DNA of 64,000 nucleotides from Microbacterium lacticum (GCF_006716815.1 NZ_VFPS01000007.1:62001-126000), one strand, 5' to 3'. Numbered from the stretch's first letter, positions 18,237 through 26,959 are shown. Program-made: numbers and translations. The notes: generated from the sequence alone by a model not told the origin.

Positions 18237-20713
18237 GGCGGATCGTCGCGGGATCGCTGTACGCGGCCGTCGTCGTCGTGCTCGCCGCGGTGGCGGCGTG
18301 GCCCATCTACCGGTCGTCGGCGTTCCTGGTGCTCGTCGTCGTGGCATCCGCTCTCGGCGCCGGTGTCGCCGCGCTCGTGACCTTCGTGCCGGCGCTCCGC
18401 CGCGGCGGCGGATGGGCGTGCGCGGGGCTGCTCGCGGCGACGCTGCTCGTCGTGGGCGTGCCGCTCGCGGTGCCCGGGCGCATGACCGACCCGGCCGCGT
18501 TCGTGCAGGGCCTCGGCGAGCTGGGGGCGGGCCTCGTCGTGGGGTGGAAGGACCTCCTCACCGTCGAGCTGCCCGTCGGCTCCTACCGCAACCTGCTGGT
18601 GCCGGCGCTCGTCGTCTTCCTCGTCGGCACGGCCGTGCTGCTGCTGCTCGCCTGGCGTTCCGACGCGGTCGCCTCGCTGGCGGTGCCGGTCGGCATCGCG
18701 ATGATCGGGTTCGGGCTGCTCTTCGGCCGCACCGAGGTGAGTGCGCCCGTGGCGCTCGGCGCGCTGACCCTGTCCGCCCCCGTCGAGACCGCGGTGGGGC
18801 TCGGCTCGCTCACCGCGGGCGTGCTGTGGCTGTCGTGGCGGGCCCGCGACGCGCGAGTGGCGGCGCTCCGCACGGCGGCGCGCTCGAGCGGCGTGCGCGT
18901 GCGCCGGGCGCGCGCGGGCTCGGGGGCCGACCTGCGCCGCTCGGGGATCGGCGTCGGCATGGTCGCCGCTGCCGCAGTCATCGCGCTCGCCGTGCCGACG
19001 GCCGCGGCGTCCCTCCCGCGCGACGTGCTGCGCGAGAGCACCGGGCCGCGGCTCGAGATCTCGCGCGCGGTGAGCCCGCTCGCCGCCTACCGCGCGATGT
19101 TCACCGACGCCGCGCACGATCAGCTGCTGTTCAGTGCGACGGGGCAGGACGTGCCCGAGCGCATCCGACTGGCCGTGCTCGACAGCTACGACGGCGCCGT
19201 CTTCCGCACGGGTGCGGGGCGAGACGCGTCGAGCTTCGTGCGCGTCGCCTCCGCGCGGCCGGCCGGAGCGGGGGAGCGCGTCGACGCCGACATCGTGGTC
19301 GGGGTGCTGGACGGCATCTGGATGCCGTCGGCCGGCGCGCTCACCGCGGTGCGCTTCGAGGGCACGCGTGCCGCCGCGCTCGTCGACGGGTTCTACGTCG
19401 ACGACGAGCTCGGCGCCGCGGTGCAGACCACCGGATGGCAGGCGGGCGACGCCTACCGGCTCGAGGCCACCGTCACACCCACCGAGGCGCTCGCCGCCGC
19501 GACGGCACCCGGCGGCACGGGCGGCGCCGGGGGCGACGGCGGCATCGACGACTCGGTCGCCGCGCCGGCGAGCCTCCGCACCTGGATGCAGGCGCACGTG
19601 GGCGGCACGGGCGGGGCCGCCCTCGCGGGCCTCGTCGCGCTGCTGCGCGAGCGCGGCTACCTCAGCCACGCGCTGACCGACGCGCAGACCGCGTGGATGG
19701 CGGATGCCCGCGTCGACACCTTCGTGCCGAGCGCGGCGGGGCATTCGCTCGCGCGCATCGATCAGCTGTTCACGGCGCTGCTCGATCGGGAGAAGGATCC
19801 GCGGGCCGAGGCATCCGGCAACTTCGTCGCGGCGCCCGGCGACGACGAGCAGTTCTCCGTCGCGGTGGCGCTGATGGCGCGCGAACTGGGCTTTCCGGCG
19901 CGGATCGTTGTCGGGACGCGCACGGCGTCGACGGATGCCGGGGTCTCGGTGTGCCGCGACGGATCGTGCCGCGGCGCCGACCTGTCGGCGTGGGTCGAGG
20001 TGCGCAGCGATCGCGGCGAGTGGATCCCGGTCGACGCGACCCCGCAGCACGTGCAGCCGCCGAGCCGTGAGGTGACGGCGCAGCCCGACCCGACGATCGG
20101 CACCGAGGTGCGCCCCGACAGCGTCGATGAGGCGCCCCCGCCCAAGCCCGCGCAGGAAGACGCGGCCGCGACGACCGAGCGCCCCGCCGAGGTCGACCTC
20201 AGCTGGCTGTGGACGACGCTCCGGGTGGCCGGCGTCGTCCTCGCCGTCACCGCGGTGCTCGTCGGGCCCTTCCTGCTCGTGATCCTGGTCAAGTCGCTGC
20301 GTCGCCGCTCGCGCCGCGGTGCGGATGACCCGCGCGAGCGGATCGCCGGCGGGTGGGATGAGTACCTCGATGCCGCCGCCGACGCCGGGCGGCGCGCCCC
20401 GGCGGCCGCGACCCGGGTCGAGATCGCGCAGGCGTGGGATGCCCCGGGCGCGCGCCGGCTCGCCGACGGGGCCGACGCGGCGGTCTTCGCCGCGGAGCCC
20501 GCGACCGCGGACGAGGCGGCGGAGTTCTGGCGGATCGTCGACGCCGAGCGGCAGGCTTTCGCGGGCACGCGGTGGCAGCGGGTGCGCGCGGCCGTATCGT
20601 TGAGATCGTTCGTCCCCGGAGGGCTCCGCACGCGGCCGCCCGCCACCGAGAGCCCGTCCGACACCGAGAGGGGGAGCCGCGCGCGCGACGATGCTGCGCG
20701 GCGCACCGCATGA
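18233..20713 (+). CDS. Transglutaminase-like membrane protein, probably catalytically inactive
   Basis: An 826-residue TgpA-like protein: about seven transmembrane helices in the first 270 residues, a large extracellular region, another helix near 660-682 and a cytoplasmic tail. The transglutaminase-like fold is recognisable around residues 500-605 by VALMARELGFPARIVVGTR and AWVEV...GEWIPVDATP. The position of the catalytic cysteine reads GDDEQF (Asp538), and the catalytic histidine position reads LSAW (Ser585); only the third residue, Asp601, remains. It is therefore likely a binding or scaffolding pseudoenzyme. ATGA overlaps link it to the genes on both sides. In related loci the family sits with MoxR and DUF58 proteins. 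Confidence 0.88.
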   Translation: MRRIVAGSLYAAVVVVLAAVAAWPIYRSSAFLVLVVVASALGAGVAALVTFVPALRRGGGWACAGLLAATLLVVGVPLAVPGRMTDPAAFVQGLGELGAGLVVGWKDLLTVELPVGSYRNLLVPALVVFLVGTAVLLLLAWRSDAVASLAVPVGIAMIGFGLLFGRTEVSAPVALGALTLSAPVETAVGLGSLTAGVLWLSWRARDARVAALRTAARSSGVRVRRARAGSGADLRRSGIGVGMVAAAAVIALAVPTAAASLPRDVLRESTGPRLEISRAVSPLAAYRAMFTDAAHDQLLFSATGQDVPERIRLAVLDSYDGAVFRTGAGRDASSFVRVASARPAGAGERVDADIVVGVLDGIWMPSAGALTAVRFEGTRAAALVDGFYVDDELGAAVQTTGWQAGDAYRLEATVTPTEALAAATAPGGTGGAGGDGGIDDSVAAPASLRTWMQAHVGGTGGAALAGLVALLRERGYLSHALTDAQTAWMADARVDTFVPSAAGHSLARIDQLFTALLDREKDPRAEASGNFVAAPGDDEQFSVAVALMARELGFPARIVVGTRTASTDAGVSVCRDGSCRGADLSAWVEVRSDRGEWIPVDATPQHVQPPSREVTAQPDPTIGTEVRPDSVDEAPPPKPAQEDAAATTERPAEVDLSWLWTTLRVAGVVLAVTAVLVGPFLLVILVKSLRRRSRRGADDPRERIAGGWDEYLDAAADAGRRAPAAATRVEIAQAWDAPGARRLADGADAAVFAAEPATADEAAEFWRIVDAERQAFAGTRWQRVRAAVSLRSFVPGGLRTRPPATESPSDTERGSRARDDAARRTA

Positions 20714-22914
20714 ACACACCCGACGAGTCGCTCGCCGCCCTGCTCCTGCTCCTGTCCGTCGTGCTCACCGTCGCGCTCTACGTGTGGACGGCGCTCGCCG
20801 TGTCGGCGATGTTCCGCAAGATGGGTGAGGAGCCGTGGAAGGCCTGGGTGCCGTTCCTGAACACGGCGACGCTGCTGCAGTGGGGCGGCTTCAACCCGTG
20901 GCTCGTGCTGCTGTCGCTCGTCCCCGTCGCGCAGATCGTCGTGTACGTGCTCGTCGTCATCTCGGCACACCGGATCAACCCCGGATTCGGGTACGGCAAC
21001 GGCATGACCGTGCTCGCGGCGCTGCTGTTCGTCGTGTGGGCGAGCATCCTGGGCTTCGGCCCCGCGCGGTGGCTCGGCGCGCGTGCGGCGGGTCGGCGCG
21101 GGGGTGCGTCGGCGGGGTCGGGCTCCCTGCCGGCGGGTCCGGCTGGCGCTGTCGCCGGTGCGCGCGCGGCCGGGGCGGTTGCGAGGGCCGCGGCCGCGCC
21201 GGCGGCGTCCGTTGCGCCGGATCGTGAACCGGAACCGTGGACCGATGCGCCCGGCGCCGGGGACTGGGCCGGGGGCGTCGCGCCCGCGGTCGGCGCTTGG
21301 GCCGGCGGCGCCTCGACTGCCGCAGGTGCCTCGACTGGGGGCATCGCGCCCGCGGCCGGTCCGGCCGGTTCCCCCGGCTCCGCGGTGCATCCCGACCTCC
21401 CTGCGCCCGCGCAACCCTCCGGTTCCGCCCCGGCGCCCTTCGCCCCACCCGCCGCGTCGAACCCCGCCTCGGCGTGGACGCCGCCCGACACGACGCCGCA
21501 CACCCCCGAACGCTCCGATCGCGATGCCGACGGCGCGCCCGCAGCCTCGGGCTCTGCATCCACGTCTGCGTCGCCCGCGGCGGCGGTCTCGGACATCCCC
21601 TCGCGTCCGTCCGCCGCATCCGTGCCACCGGACCCCTCGGCGGCACCCGAGTCTGCCGCATCGGGGACTGCCGCATCGGGGCCTGCCGCGTCGACGACTG
21701 CCCTGGTGGGAGACTCCCTGGCTCACGCCGCGCCGGTATTCGCGTCGTCGAGCCGGCCCGGCGCCGGGGACGCCCCGAGCGCAACCGTCGCCGGGGATCC
21801 GGCCCGCGACGGTGCGGTCGACGACGTCGACGCGCTCGACGACGGTGATGCCGCCTGGCCGTCCGAGATCGACGATGTCTCGGCCATCTACCCTTCGCCG
21901 TTCCCGCCGAGCCCCGCCGGCGGCGGCCCGTACGCCGCCCCGCCGGTGAGCGGCATGGGCGACCTGGGCGGACTCGGCGGCACGACCGGCGGAACGACCG
22001 GCGGGAGGAGCGGTGTCGCAGGGACGACGGCCCCCGATGCGTCGCGCGCCGGGTCGCGTCCGGCGCCTGACGCGCGCGCCGCCGGTCCCGGCGCGCCGAT
22101 CGCGTTCGTTCCCGGTCTGCGACCTGCGGGCGCGGCGACTCCTCCGCCGCCTCCGGTCACGCGGGTGCCCGCCGCTCGGCGCGCCGAACCGGTCGAGCCG
22201 GTCACCCCGGATTCGCCGAGTTCTGCCGAGTTCGACGGCGGCCAGAGCGGCCGAACCCGCGGCGAGAGCACCGCGCCCGGCGCGTCGCCGGCGGCGGCGA
22301 TCTTCGCGCAACCGGCGCGGGCGCGTCGCACTTACGAGGGTGACGATCCGGATGCCTTCCCCGAACTCTCCGGCGAGGTGTCGGCGGTCGTGGGTTCGCC
22401 GAGCGCCGGCGCGCCGCGCTCCGCGGTCGGTGCGGTGTCGGCTCAGCACCGCCGCAACGAATCGGGTGAGCTCGAGCCGCACGACGATCGCCCGGACGCT
22501 CGGGCGTCCAGTGCCAGCGACGACGATGCGGGCGACGACGAGGTGCTCGATCAGACCGTGATCGCGCGGCGGAACGTCCGTCCGGTGTGGGAGCTCGTCC
22601 CGGCATCCGGGTCGCCGATCCTCCTCAGCGCGACCGTGGTCATCCTCGGCCGGCGGCCCGCGAGCGACGCGGCCTACCCGACCGCGCAGCTGGTGGCGGT
22701 GCCGGGCGACGCGCGCACCGTCTCGAAGACGCACGCCCGTATCGAGCTGCGCGGAGATGCGTGGGTGGTCACCGACCTCGGATCGACCAACGGCGTGCTC
22801 GTGCGCACCCTGATGGGCGACGAGGTCGAGGTCGAGGCGGGCGGGCAACTGGATGCGGGGGAGCGGTTCTTCCTCGGCGACGAGGAGTTCCACCTGCGCC
22901 GCATCGCCCTCTGA
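20710..22914 (+). CDS. Membrane protein with C-terminal FHA domain
   Basis: A 734-residue protein. The N-terminus has three hydrophobic helices (about 9-31, 55-80 and 90-115), resembling the DUF5684 membrane domain. A disordered linker rich in Ala, Pro, Ser and Gly spans about 130-610. A forkhead-associated domain occupies about 637-730 with the expected GRRP, SKTHARIE and TDLGSTNGV motifs; the conserved Ser, His and Asn for phospho-threonine binding are present. It is the last gene of the kinase operon (ATGA overlap) and probably reads the kinase's phosphorylation of one of its partners, bringing them to the membrane. Confidence 0.9.
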   Translation: MNTPDESLAALLLLLSVVLTVALYVWTALAVSAMFRKMGEEPWKAWVPFLNTATLLQWGGFNPWLVLLSLVPVAQIVVYVLVVISAHRINPGFGYGNGMTVLAALLFVVWASILGFGPARWLGARAAGRRGGASAGSGSLPAGPAGAVAGARAAGAVARAAAAPAASVAPDREPEPWTDAPGAGDWAGGVAPAVGAWAGGASTAAGASTGGIAPAAGPAGSPGSAVHPDLPAPAQPSGSAPAPFAPPAASNPASAWTPPDTTPHTPERSDRDADGAPAASGSASTSASPAAAVSDIPSRPSAASVPPDPSAAPESAASGTAASGPAASTTALVGDSLAHAAPVFASSSRPGAGDAPSATVAGDPARDGAVDDVDALDDGDAAWPSEIDDVSAIYPSPFPPSPAGGGPYAAPPVSGMGDLGGLGGTTGGTTGGRSGVAGTTAPDASRAGSRPAPDARAAGPGAPIAFVPGLRPAGAATPPPPPVTRVPAARRAEPVEPVTPDSPSSAEFDGGQSGRTRGESTAPGASPAAAIFAQPARARRTYEGDDPDAFPELSGEVSAVVGSPSAGAPRSAVGAVSAQHRRNESGELEPHDDRPDARASSASDDDAGDDEVLDQTVIARRNVRPVWELVPASGSPILLSATVVILGRRPASDAAYPTAQLVAVPGDARTVSKTHARIELRGDAWVVTDLGSTNGVLVRTLMGDEVEVEAGGQLDAGERFFLGDEEFHLRRIAL

Positions 22915-22948
22915 CCCACCCCGCGCCGCCGCTTCGCCCCCACCCCTC

Positions 22949-23361
22949 CCAACTTCTGGTCACTCGTTGCGCCCTCCCGCGCGCCGACCTCGCCACAACT
23001 GCCAACAAGTTGCTCTCGGGTCATCCCGCCGCCCAACCCCTGGTCACTTGTTGGCCCCCTCCCGCGCCTCGACCCCGCCACAACTGTCCACAAGTTGCCC
23101 CCGGGTCATCCGCGCCGCCCAACCCCTGGTCACTTGTTGCGCGCTCCCGCGCCTCGACCCCGCCACAACAGCCAGCAAGTCCCACGTTGACCCTGCCGAC
23201 ACCCCCGCCAGCCAACTCCTGGTCATCAGTTGCGTGCTCCCGCGCGCCCACCCCGCCACAACAGCCAACAAGTTGTCCCCGGGTCATCCCGCCGCCCAAC
23301 TCCTAGCCATTTGTTGCCCCCTCCCGCCCCGCAACCCCGCCACAACTGCCAACAACTCGCG
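22949..23361. repeat. Five tandem copies of an ~85-bp palindromic repeat
   Basis: This 500-bp gene-free stretch contains five imperfect copies beginning near 22949, 23032, 23118, 23210 and 23294 (periods 83, 86, 92 and 84 bp). Each has the order TGGTCACTTGTTG, then CTCCCGCGCCTCGACCCC, then GCCACAACTGCCAACAAG, and usually CGGGTCATCC. CTTGTTG and CAACAAG are complementary, so each unit can fold into a hairpin. Single copies recur at 24572 and 26152. Reading frames through it are low-complexity artefacts. It resembles REP or MITE-like intergenic DNA; I do not recognise a named family. Confidence 0.85.
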
Positions 23362-23414
23362 GGCCCCGCGACACACCCCCACAAGCCGCGGCCCACCCAC
23401 CCACCCCCGCCCCG

Positions 23415-24407
23415 TCAGCGCATCCGGCGGGCGAGCGCATCGCCGATCGTGCGGGCGACCCTGCCGGCGCGCTGCGCGGTGCCCGTGATCCTGACGAGCT
23501 CCCACCCGAGCGCCGCGTAGGCATGGTGCTTCTCGATGTCCCGCTCCCACTGGGCCTGGCTCACGCGATGCTGCTGCCCCTCGACCTCGACCAGAACGCG
23601 ACGATCGGGGAACGCGGCGTCCGCGATCCCGACCAGGCGACCGGCGCCGTTGCGGATCTCGACGTCGAGCACCGGCTCGGGCAGCCCCGCGGCGACGATG
23701 TCGCACCGCACGTCGGTCTCGAGCGGCGACATGCTCCCGACGCGGATCAACCCGAGTGCTTCGTCAAGCACCCGCCGCCCGCGCCGGTGGGGCGCCTGCG
23801 CCGCCGAACGCAGCTGCGCGATCGTCGCGAGCTGCAGATCCGGTCGAGGATGCCCGCCTGTCGTCCGCGGCACGCGCACCAGGGCATCGCCCAACCGCAC
23901 CAGCCCGCGCACGTCGAGCCGCCCCGCGAACCCGGCCCACACCGTCGCGGGGCTCACCACGGGGAGGCCTCCGACATCGCGCACCGTCGCGAGTGTGGAC
24001 GAGAGTTGGATGCCACGCACACCCGCCACCCGCGGCGCCCGACCGGGCGCGAGCACCGCGACCTCGAGCTGCGCCAGCCCAGGGTCGTGGTCGAAGAGTC
24101 GGTCATAGATCGCCACGGCAGTCCGCCCCGTGTAGAACGCCCCGGCCGATCGCAGCGGCTCGAATCCCGCGACGCGGCGGAGCACCTCGGCGCGCACCAG
24201 CCGGTCCCGGTGGCCCGGCTCTTCGACGGCGAGCGCAGAGACGATGGATGCCTCGGGCTCCCGTCGCTGCCGCACGCCGCGGTGCGGTGCTTCGAGATCC
24301 CGCGACCGCAGGCGTGAGCGAGAGACGCCCGCCTCGAGTGCGGCCGGCACCGTGAACGCCCGCGCGCGGACCAGCGAGGCGGGCAAGGGGCTCGGCGGCT
24401 GGGACAT
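23415..24407 (-). CDS. AbiEi-like N-terminus with DUF559-type nuclease-like C-terminus
   Basis: A 330-residue soluble protein. The N-terminal third resembles the winged-helix region of AbiEi-family antitoxin-like proteins (PAALEAGVSRSRLRSRDLEAPHRGV). The C-terminal 90 residues resemble DUF559/Vsr-type PD-(D/E)XK nucleases: GIADAAFPDRRVLVEVEGQ followed by a basic helix and GWELVRIT. The Asp and Glu-x-Glu residues could coordinate a metal. No toxin partner is adjacent. It is flanked by copies of the 85-bp palindromic repeat on both sides. A related gene lies at 53233-54219. Such orphan genes are numerous in Microbacteriaceae; whether they act in defence, repair or repeat movement is unknown. 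Confidence 0.75.
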   Translation of the reverse strand: MSQPPSPLPASLVRARAFTVPAALEAGVSRSRLRSRDLEAPHRGVRQRREPEASIVSALAVEEPGHRDRLVRAEVLRRVAGFEPLRSAGAFYTGRTAVAIYDRLFDHDPGLAQLEVAVLAPGRAPRVAGVRGIQLSSTLATVRDVGGLPVVSPATVWAGFAGRLDVRGLVRLGDALVRVPRTTGGHPRPDLQLATIAQLRSAAQAPHRRGRRVLDEALGLIRVGSMSPLETDVRCDIVAAGLPEPVLDVEIRNGAGRLVGIADAAFPDRRVLVEVEGQQHRVSQAQWERDIEKHHAYAALGWELVRITGTAQRAGRVARTIGDALARRMR

Positions 24408-24571
24408 GGCCCCACCTTGCCCGCGCGCACTGCGCCGTGGATGCGCGGAACCCCGATGTGTGGACAGTTCCGCGAATCGCCGCCCTGTGGAGGAGGCGCC
24501 GTGGCATCCATCGCTTGTTCCGGGTCAGTCGTGGTCGCCTCTCCACCCCGCCCACCCGCGCGAAGTCCTTG

Positions 24572-24624
24572 ACACTCGTGGCGGCTTCACCGGCTCGCAC
24601 CCCGCCACAACTGCCCACAAGTTG
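24572..24624. repeat. Single copy of the ~85-bp palindromic repeat
   Basis: Matches the tandem unit found at 22949-23361: CACTCGTGGCGG, a spacer, then ACCCCGCCACAACTGCCCAC and AAGTTG. It lies 165 bases upstream of the AbiEi/DUF559 gene's start and 30 bases from the left side of the IS3-family element. Confidence 0.75.
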
Positions 24625-24687
24625 GATGCCACCCTCTTCGCCAAGCTGGTCGTGAGTCATTCATGATCAGTGAGGGAGTTGGCGGGT

Positions 24688-25119
24688 ATGTCGATCAGTC
24701 CGGGGTTCTCGACGGAGCAGATCCGTGAGTTCGTGCATCGGTACGAGATCCAGCCGTATGGACAAAAGGCGTTCTGGCTTGAGGAGCAGGGAGTCTCGTA
24801 TGACCGGCTCCGGCGGTGGCGGTCGGCGGTGTTCGACGGTGATCTCGACCGTGGACTGATCCCGCGAGAAGGTGGAGTGGTGACCCCACCAGAGAAGCGC
24901 ACCGGCATCGAGCGGCAACGCGCCCGTGAACGCGCCGCGCAGGAGGCGGAGGTCGCCCGGCTGACAGCCCGCGTGCGTGAACTCGAGCAGACTATCGAGA
25001 CCCTGGGAAAAGCTATCGGGCTCTTGCATCAGATGAGCGAGCAAGAGCCCGCCGTGAACCAGCCGACGAACGATCCATCCGATTCCTCGACGCCGAGAAC
25101 GACCTCGTCGGACAGTTGA
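24688..25119 (+). CDS. IS3-family OrfA (DNA-binding)
   Basis: A 143-residue protein from the ATG at 24688 (a GTG six codons earlier is also possible). It has an N-terminal helix-turn-helix-like region (STEQIREFVHRYEIQPYG through RLRRWRSAVFDGDL) and a long leucine-zipper-like helix (residues about 75-115) that usually mediates multimerisation with OrfB. The last codons overlap OrfB by four bases (TTGA). A G_GGA_AAA heptamer in the correct phase at 25005-25011 could allow a -1 ribosomal frameshift into the OrfB frame, which is open throughout this overlap. Confidence 0.82.
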   Translation: MSISPGFSTEQIREFVHRYEIQPYGQKAFWLEEQGVSYDRLRRWRSAVFDGDLDRGLIPREGGVVTPPEKRTGIERQRARERAAQEAEVARLTARVRELEQTIETLGKAIGLLHQMSEQEPAVNQPTNDPSDSSTPRTTSSDS

Positions 25120-26141
25120 CAGCGGCCGTTGGGTCGCAGCGTCGCGCACTCGAGATCGCCGGCGTCGCGAGGTCGACATGGCACTACCGGACGCGTCCTC
25201 GGGAGCGCGTCGCGGATCCCGTCCCGCAGAAGGAGCGGGCATACCCGTCACGCATCAGCGAGACCGACCGCGCCGTCATCGCCGGCAGGATCACGGCGGG
25301 CTGGGCCGAAGGGCACGCGGTCGATCACTCGTTCGCGTCCGCGTGGGATGACGGGGTGATGCTCGCCTCACGCCGCTCGTGGTGGCGCATCGCGGCCGAG
25401 ATCGAGGATCAGTCCGCCCGCCCCGTCGCCCCAACCCGGCGCAGCAACAGCGACCGGCCACCACGAGAAGCGCCTGTGCTGGAAGCGACCGGTCCGGGAC
25501 AGGTCTGGAGCTGGGACATCACCGACCTGCGCACCCCGTGGCGCGGCGTCGCGTTCAAGGCGTACTCGATCATCGATATCTTCTCCCGCAAGCTCGTCGG
25601 CTGCCGCGTCGAGGAACGCGAAGTCGACGACCTCGCCGTCGAGATGTTCGAGGACGCGTTCGGTCGGCATGGGATACCCGACGCCGTCCACGCTGACTCC
25701 GGCCCTGCGATGCGCTCCGGAGCGCTCAAGGACTTCCTCAGTGAGCTCGGCGTCACGCAGACACACAACCGGCCCCGGGTGAGCAACGACAACCCGTTCT
25801 CCGAATCGGAGTTCCGGACAATGAAGTACCGGCCGAACTACCCCGGCACCTTCGCGACCATCGAACAGGCGCGCGCCTACGTCGAGTGGTACGTCCCCTG
25901 GTACAACCAGAACCACAAGCACTCCGGCATCGCCCTGTTCAGCCCGAACGAGGTCCACGACGGCACCTGGCACCACGCCTGGAACCGACGCGACGCGACC
26001 CAGCAGGCGTACTACGACAAGCATCCCGAGCGATTCCGTCGACCGCCCCACACGCCCGCACCCGCCGACATCGTCGGCATCAACCTCCCCAAGCCGACCG
26101 ACGATGCCAAAGCCGAGCCCGAGCGACTCCACGCAGCTTGA
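25116..26141 (+). CDS. IS3-family transposase OrfB (DDE integrase core)
   Basis: A 341-residue frame with the rve-type integrase core. The catalytic triad is visible as WDIT (Asp134), HADSG (Asp194) and NPFSE (Glu230), giving the D-D-35-E spacing of the IS3 family. The C-terminal YxxYN-like block WYNQNHKHSGI is also characteristic. The only start in this frame is TTG overlapping the OrfA stop. The frame is, however, open for more than 100 bases upstream and encodes plausible OrfB residues (IRFLDAENDLVGQL), so the natural product is more likely an OrfAB fusion made by -1 frameshifting. Confidence 0.9.
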   Translation: MTAAVGSQRRALEIAGVARSTWHYRTRPRERVADPVPQKERAYPSRISETDRAVIAGRITAGWAEGHAVDHSFASAWDDGVMLASRRSWWRIAAEIEDQSARPVAPTRRSNSDRPPREAPVLEATGPGQVWSWDITDLRTPWRGVAFKAYSIIDIFSRKLVGCRVEEREVDDLAVEMFEDAFGRHGIPDAVHADSGPAMRSGALKDFLSELGVTQTHNRPRVSNDNPFSESEFRTMKYRPNYPGTFATIEQARAYVEWYVPWYNQNHKHSGIALFSPNEVHDGTWHHAWNRRDATQQAYYDKHPERFRRPPHTPAPADIVGINLPKPTDDAKAEPERLHAA

Positions 26142-26151
26142 CACAGCCCGC

Positions 26152-26222
26152 CACGGCGAACTCCTCGCCACTTGTGGCGGCCTCGACGGGCGTGACCCCG
26201 CAACGACTGCCAACAAGTCGCC
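26152..26222. repeat. Single copy of the ~85-bp palindromic repeat
   Basis: Same order as the tandem units near 23 kb: GAACTCCTCGCCACTTGTGG, a CCTCGAC-containing spacer, then ACTGCCAACAAG. It starts a few bases after the right end of the IS3-family element. The following stretch to 26284 is C-rich with no gene. Confidence 0.75.
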
Positions 26223-26284
26223 GCCCCCGCCGCCGCCCGCGCCGACACCCCAAACCCCACCCCCAACCACCCAGTCCCCACCGT

Positions 26285-26313
26285 TTGCCCGCATCCGTCA
26301 TACGGCGTAGTAT
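26285..26313 (+). promoter_or_regulatory. Promoter of the str operon
   Basis: TTGCCC (26285-26290), a 17-base spacer and TAGTAT (26308-26313) form a good housekeeping-type promoter. It would start transcription near 26320, leaving a leader of about 265 bases before rpsL. Confidence 0.7.
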
Positions 26314-26319
26314 TGAGCG

Positions 26320-26585
26320 GGTGTGCGTCTGCACGCGCTTGTGCTGTGCCTCGGCATCGGATGAGCAGCGGCAGACCGCACGACAGGGATCGATCTGCGA
26401 ACAGGTCGCCCCCACGGCATATCCACCACGCGAAAACGCGAAAACGCAAGAACCGCGCAAACGCACACACGCAAAAGCACAGCGCACTCCCGCTGAGCCG
26501 GTGGATCTGTGGTGAAACCACGACCGCTGTCACCGTGCAGCACCTGCGGGGCCTGAGAGGGATCCGCAGCCGAGAAGGAGAGAAC
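26320..26585 (+). promoter_or_regulatory. Long 5' leader of rpsL
   Basis: No gene is evident between the promoter and rpsL. The leader includes an A/C-rich segment around 26429-26490 with repeated CGCGAAAA and CGCAAAAG-like words, and ends with GAGAAGGAGAG before the GTG. A leader of this size on a ribosomal operon may carry regulation, but no known leader class was recognised. Confidence 0.45.
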
Positions 26586-26954
<369 letters not shown>

Positions 26955-26959
26955 GTGAG

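Larger units (their letters stand above)
24653..26145 (+). mobile_element. IS3-family insertion sequence (ends approximate)
   Basis: About 1.5 kb with two overlapping frames typical of IS3-family elements: a small helix-turn-helix/coiled-coil OrfA and a DDE transposase OrfB in the -1 frame. Candidate termini are TGAGTCA (24653) and its near-complement TGACACA (26139-26145); they are weak, and I could not find a clear target duplication. Copies of the 85-bp repeat lie immediately outside both ends, so it probably inserted inside an array of these repeats. It ends about 140 bp before the rpsL promoter. Both frames look intact, so the element may be active. Confidence 0.8.

Noticed and set aside
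22949..23361. Repeat array considered as CRISPR
   Set aside because: The whole ~85-bp unit is repeated, without unique spacers between constant short repeats, and no cas genes are near.
22587..23488. Reading frames through the tandem repeats
   Set aside because: They encode Pro/Arg/Thr-rich repetitive peptides that follow the DNA repeat; no start signals or homology.
23415..24407. Calling the AbiEi-like gene half of a type IV toxin-antitoxin pair
   Set aside because: No AbiEii-type nucleotidyltransferase toxin gene is adjacent on either side.
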